DNA of 29,767 nt, from the NCBI GenBank assembly GCA_910587625.1, contig CAJUMW010000002.1:1-29767 (forward strand), given 5' to 3'. The translations under genes and the position numbers were made by a program. Positions 29,428-29,767 of this stretch are shown here, in pieces; within the stretch, counting starts at the first letter, position 1; the number at the start of each line of letters is the position of its first letter. The notes beneath the pieces are model-generated. The model had not been told where the DNA came from, searched no databases, and saw nothing but the letters and a program-made list of their open reading frames with translations. The stretch is from an uncultured Christensenellaceae bacterium. Lineage in GTDB: Bacteria; Bacillota; Clostridia; Christensenellales; Borkfalkiaceae.

Positions 29428-29739
29428 TCATATTCGACCTCCGAAAATCTTTTTATAGATTGTCAATATTTCCTGTAAATCCGCTCGTCCTGAGTAAAGC
29501 TTTTTCAAACCGAGGTTTGTTATCCTGTAATACCGTCGCAGTCTGCCGCTGTATTCGACGGCTCTCGTGGTAACGTATCCTCCGGCTTCCATTCTTTTTA
29601 AAATCGGGTACAGCGTACTCTCTGAAATTTCGATGGTGCCCTGCAAGTCGCTTATTATTTTGTAACCGTAACTTTCCCCGTTACTTATAGCGTGCAACAC
29701 GCACACGTCTAATATTCCTTTTTTTAACTGACTGTCCAC
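29428..29739 (-). CDS. PadR-family transcriptional regulator
   Basis: A 103-residue winged-helix regulator of the PadR family: 'GILDVCVLHAISNGESYGYKIISDL', the recognition helix 'ISESTLYPILKRMEAGGYV', the wing 'SGRLRRYYRIT', and 'GLKKL'. A GTG start is supported by a GAGG site nine bases upstream. It heads the padR-DUF1700-DUF4097 operon and likely represses it. The promoter would lie at or beyond the window edge. Confidence 0.93.
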   Translation of the reverse strand: MDSQLKKGILDVCVLHAISNGESYGYKIISDLQGTIEISESTLYPILKRMEAGGYVTTRAVEYSGRLRRYYRITNLGLKKLYSGRADLQEILTIYKKIFGGRI

Positions 29740-29767
29740 TAAGAATACCTCGCTTCGTCTAATACTA

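Noticed and set aside
1..29767. CRISPR arrays, insertion sequences, prophage genes, tRNA genes
   Set aside because: No regularly spaced direct repeats, transposase or integrase-like reading frames, terminal inverted repeats with target duplications, or cloverleaf sequences were found by eye.

Overview
The window looks like a chromosomal segment of an endospore-forming, low-to-moderate GC Gram-positive bacterium (Bacillota, class Clostridia; possibly a gut lineage near Christensenellales, but that placement is a low-confidence inference). The grounds are lipobox lipoproteins, Shine-Dalgarno sites of the AGGAGG type, intrinsic terminators, sigma-A promoters with 17-bp spacers, and several sporulation loci (spmA-spmB, a spoIVFA/spoIVFB pair, a SPOCS/LysM protein, veg next to ispE). 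No phage, insertion sequence or CRISPR array is visible. No gene-free stretch exceeds about 300 bases.

Layout. Bases 1-360 hold the end of an rRNA operon: a spacer, a 5S rRNA gene and a bidirectional terminator. A minus-strand BspA-type leucine-rich-repeat lipoprotein follows (361-1314). It is preceded by a structured leader with its own promoter, a rod-like hairpin, a terminator and a competing antiterminator. At 1587-2665 a DUF89/ARMT1-like phosphatase is translationally coupled to a small protein. At 2700-3231 a TM2-domain membrane protein and a small Xre regulator are transcribed divergently across two copies of the same operator. An orphan DeoR regulator follows (3279-4037). Then come cysS and an unusually short alaS (4318-7533), and rplM-rpsI (7803-8668).

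The stretch 8813-13073 carries envelope and hypothetical genes: two small lipoproteins, a small minus-strand gene, a large lipoprotein with an extra C-terminal membrane helix, and a zinc-ribbon protein with a very acidic tail. It continues into veg, a SPOCS/LysM protein, ispE, a two-helix membrane protein and a cysteine desulfurase (13185-17994). A candidate stand-alone small RNA lies at 18151-18240. Then come spmB-spmA on the minus strand, and metG-tatD followed by ksgA on the plus strand, the classical Bacillota order but without rnmV. A two-helix SPFH protein (23409-24506) follows, with a second terminator-containing structured leader. The spoIVFA-spoIVFB pair is next. The window closes with minus-strand genes: an OGG1-type glycosylase with a zinc-dependent phospholipase C-like protein, and a padR-DUF1700-DUF4097 operon.

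The strongest candidates for undescribed biology are non-coding: two riboswitch-like leaders (LRR lipoprotein and SPFH gene), one C-rich small RNA, and a 16-bp sequence shared inside two promoters. The compact alanyl-tRNA synthetase and the Xre/TM2 twin-operator switch are also worth attention. Everything here was read by eye; no folding or database search was run.
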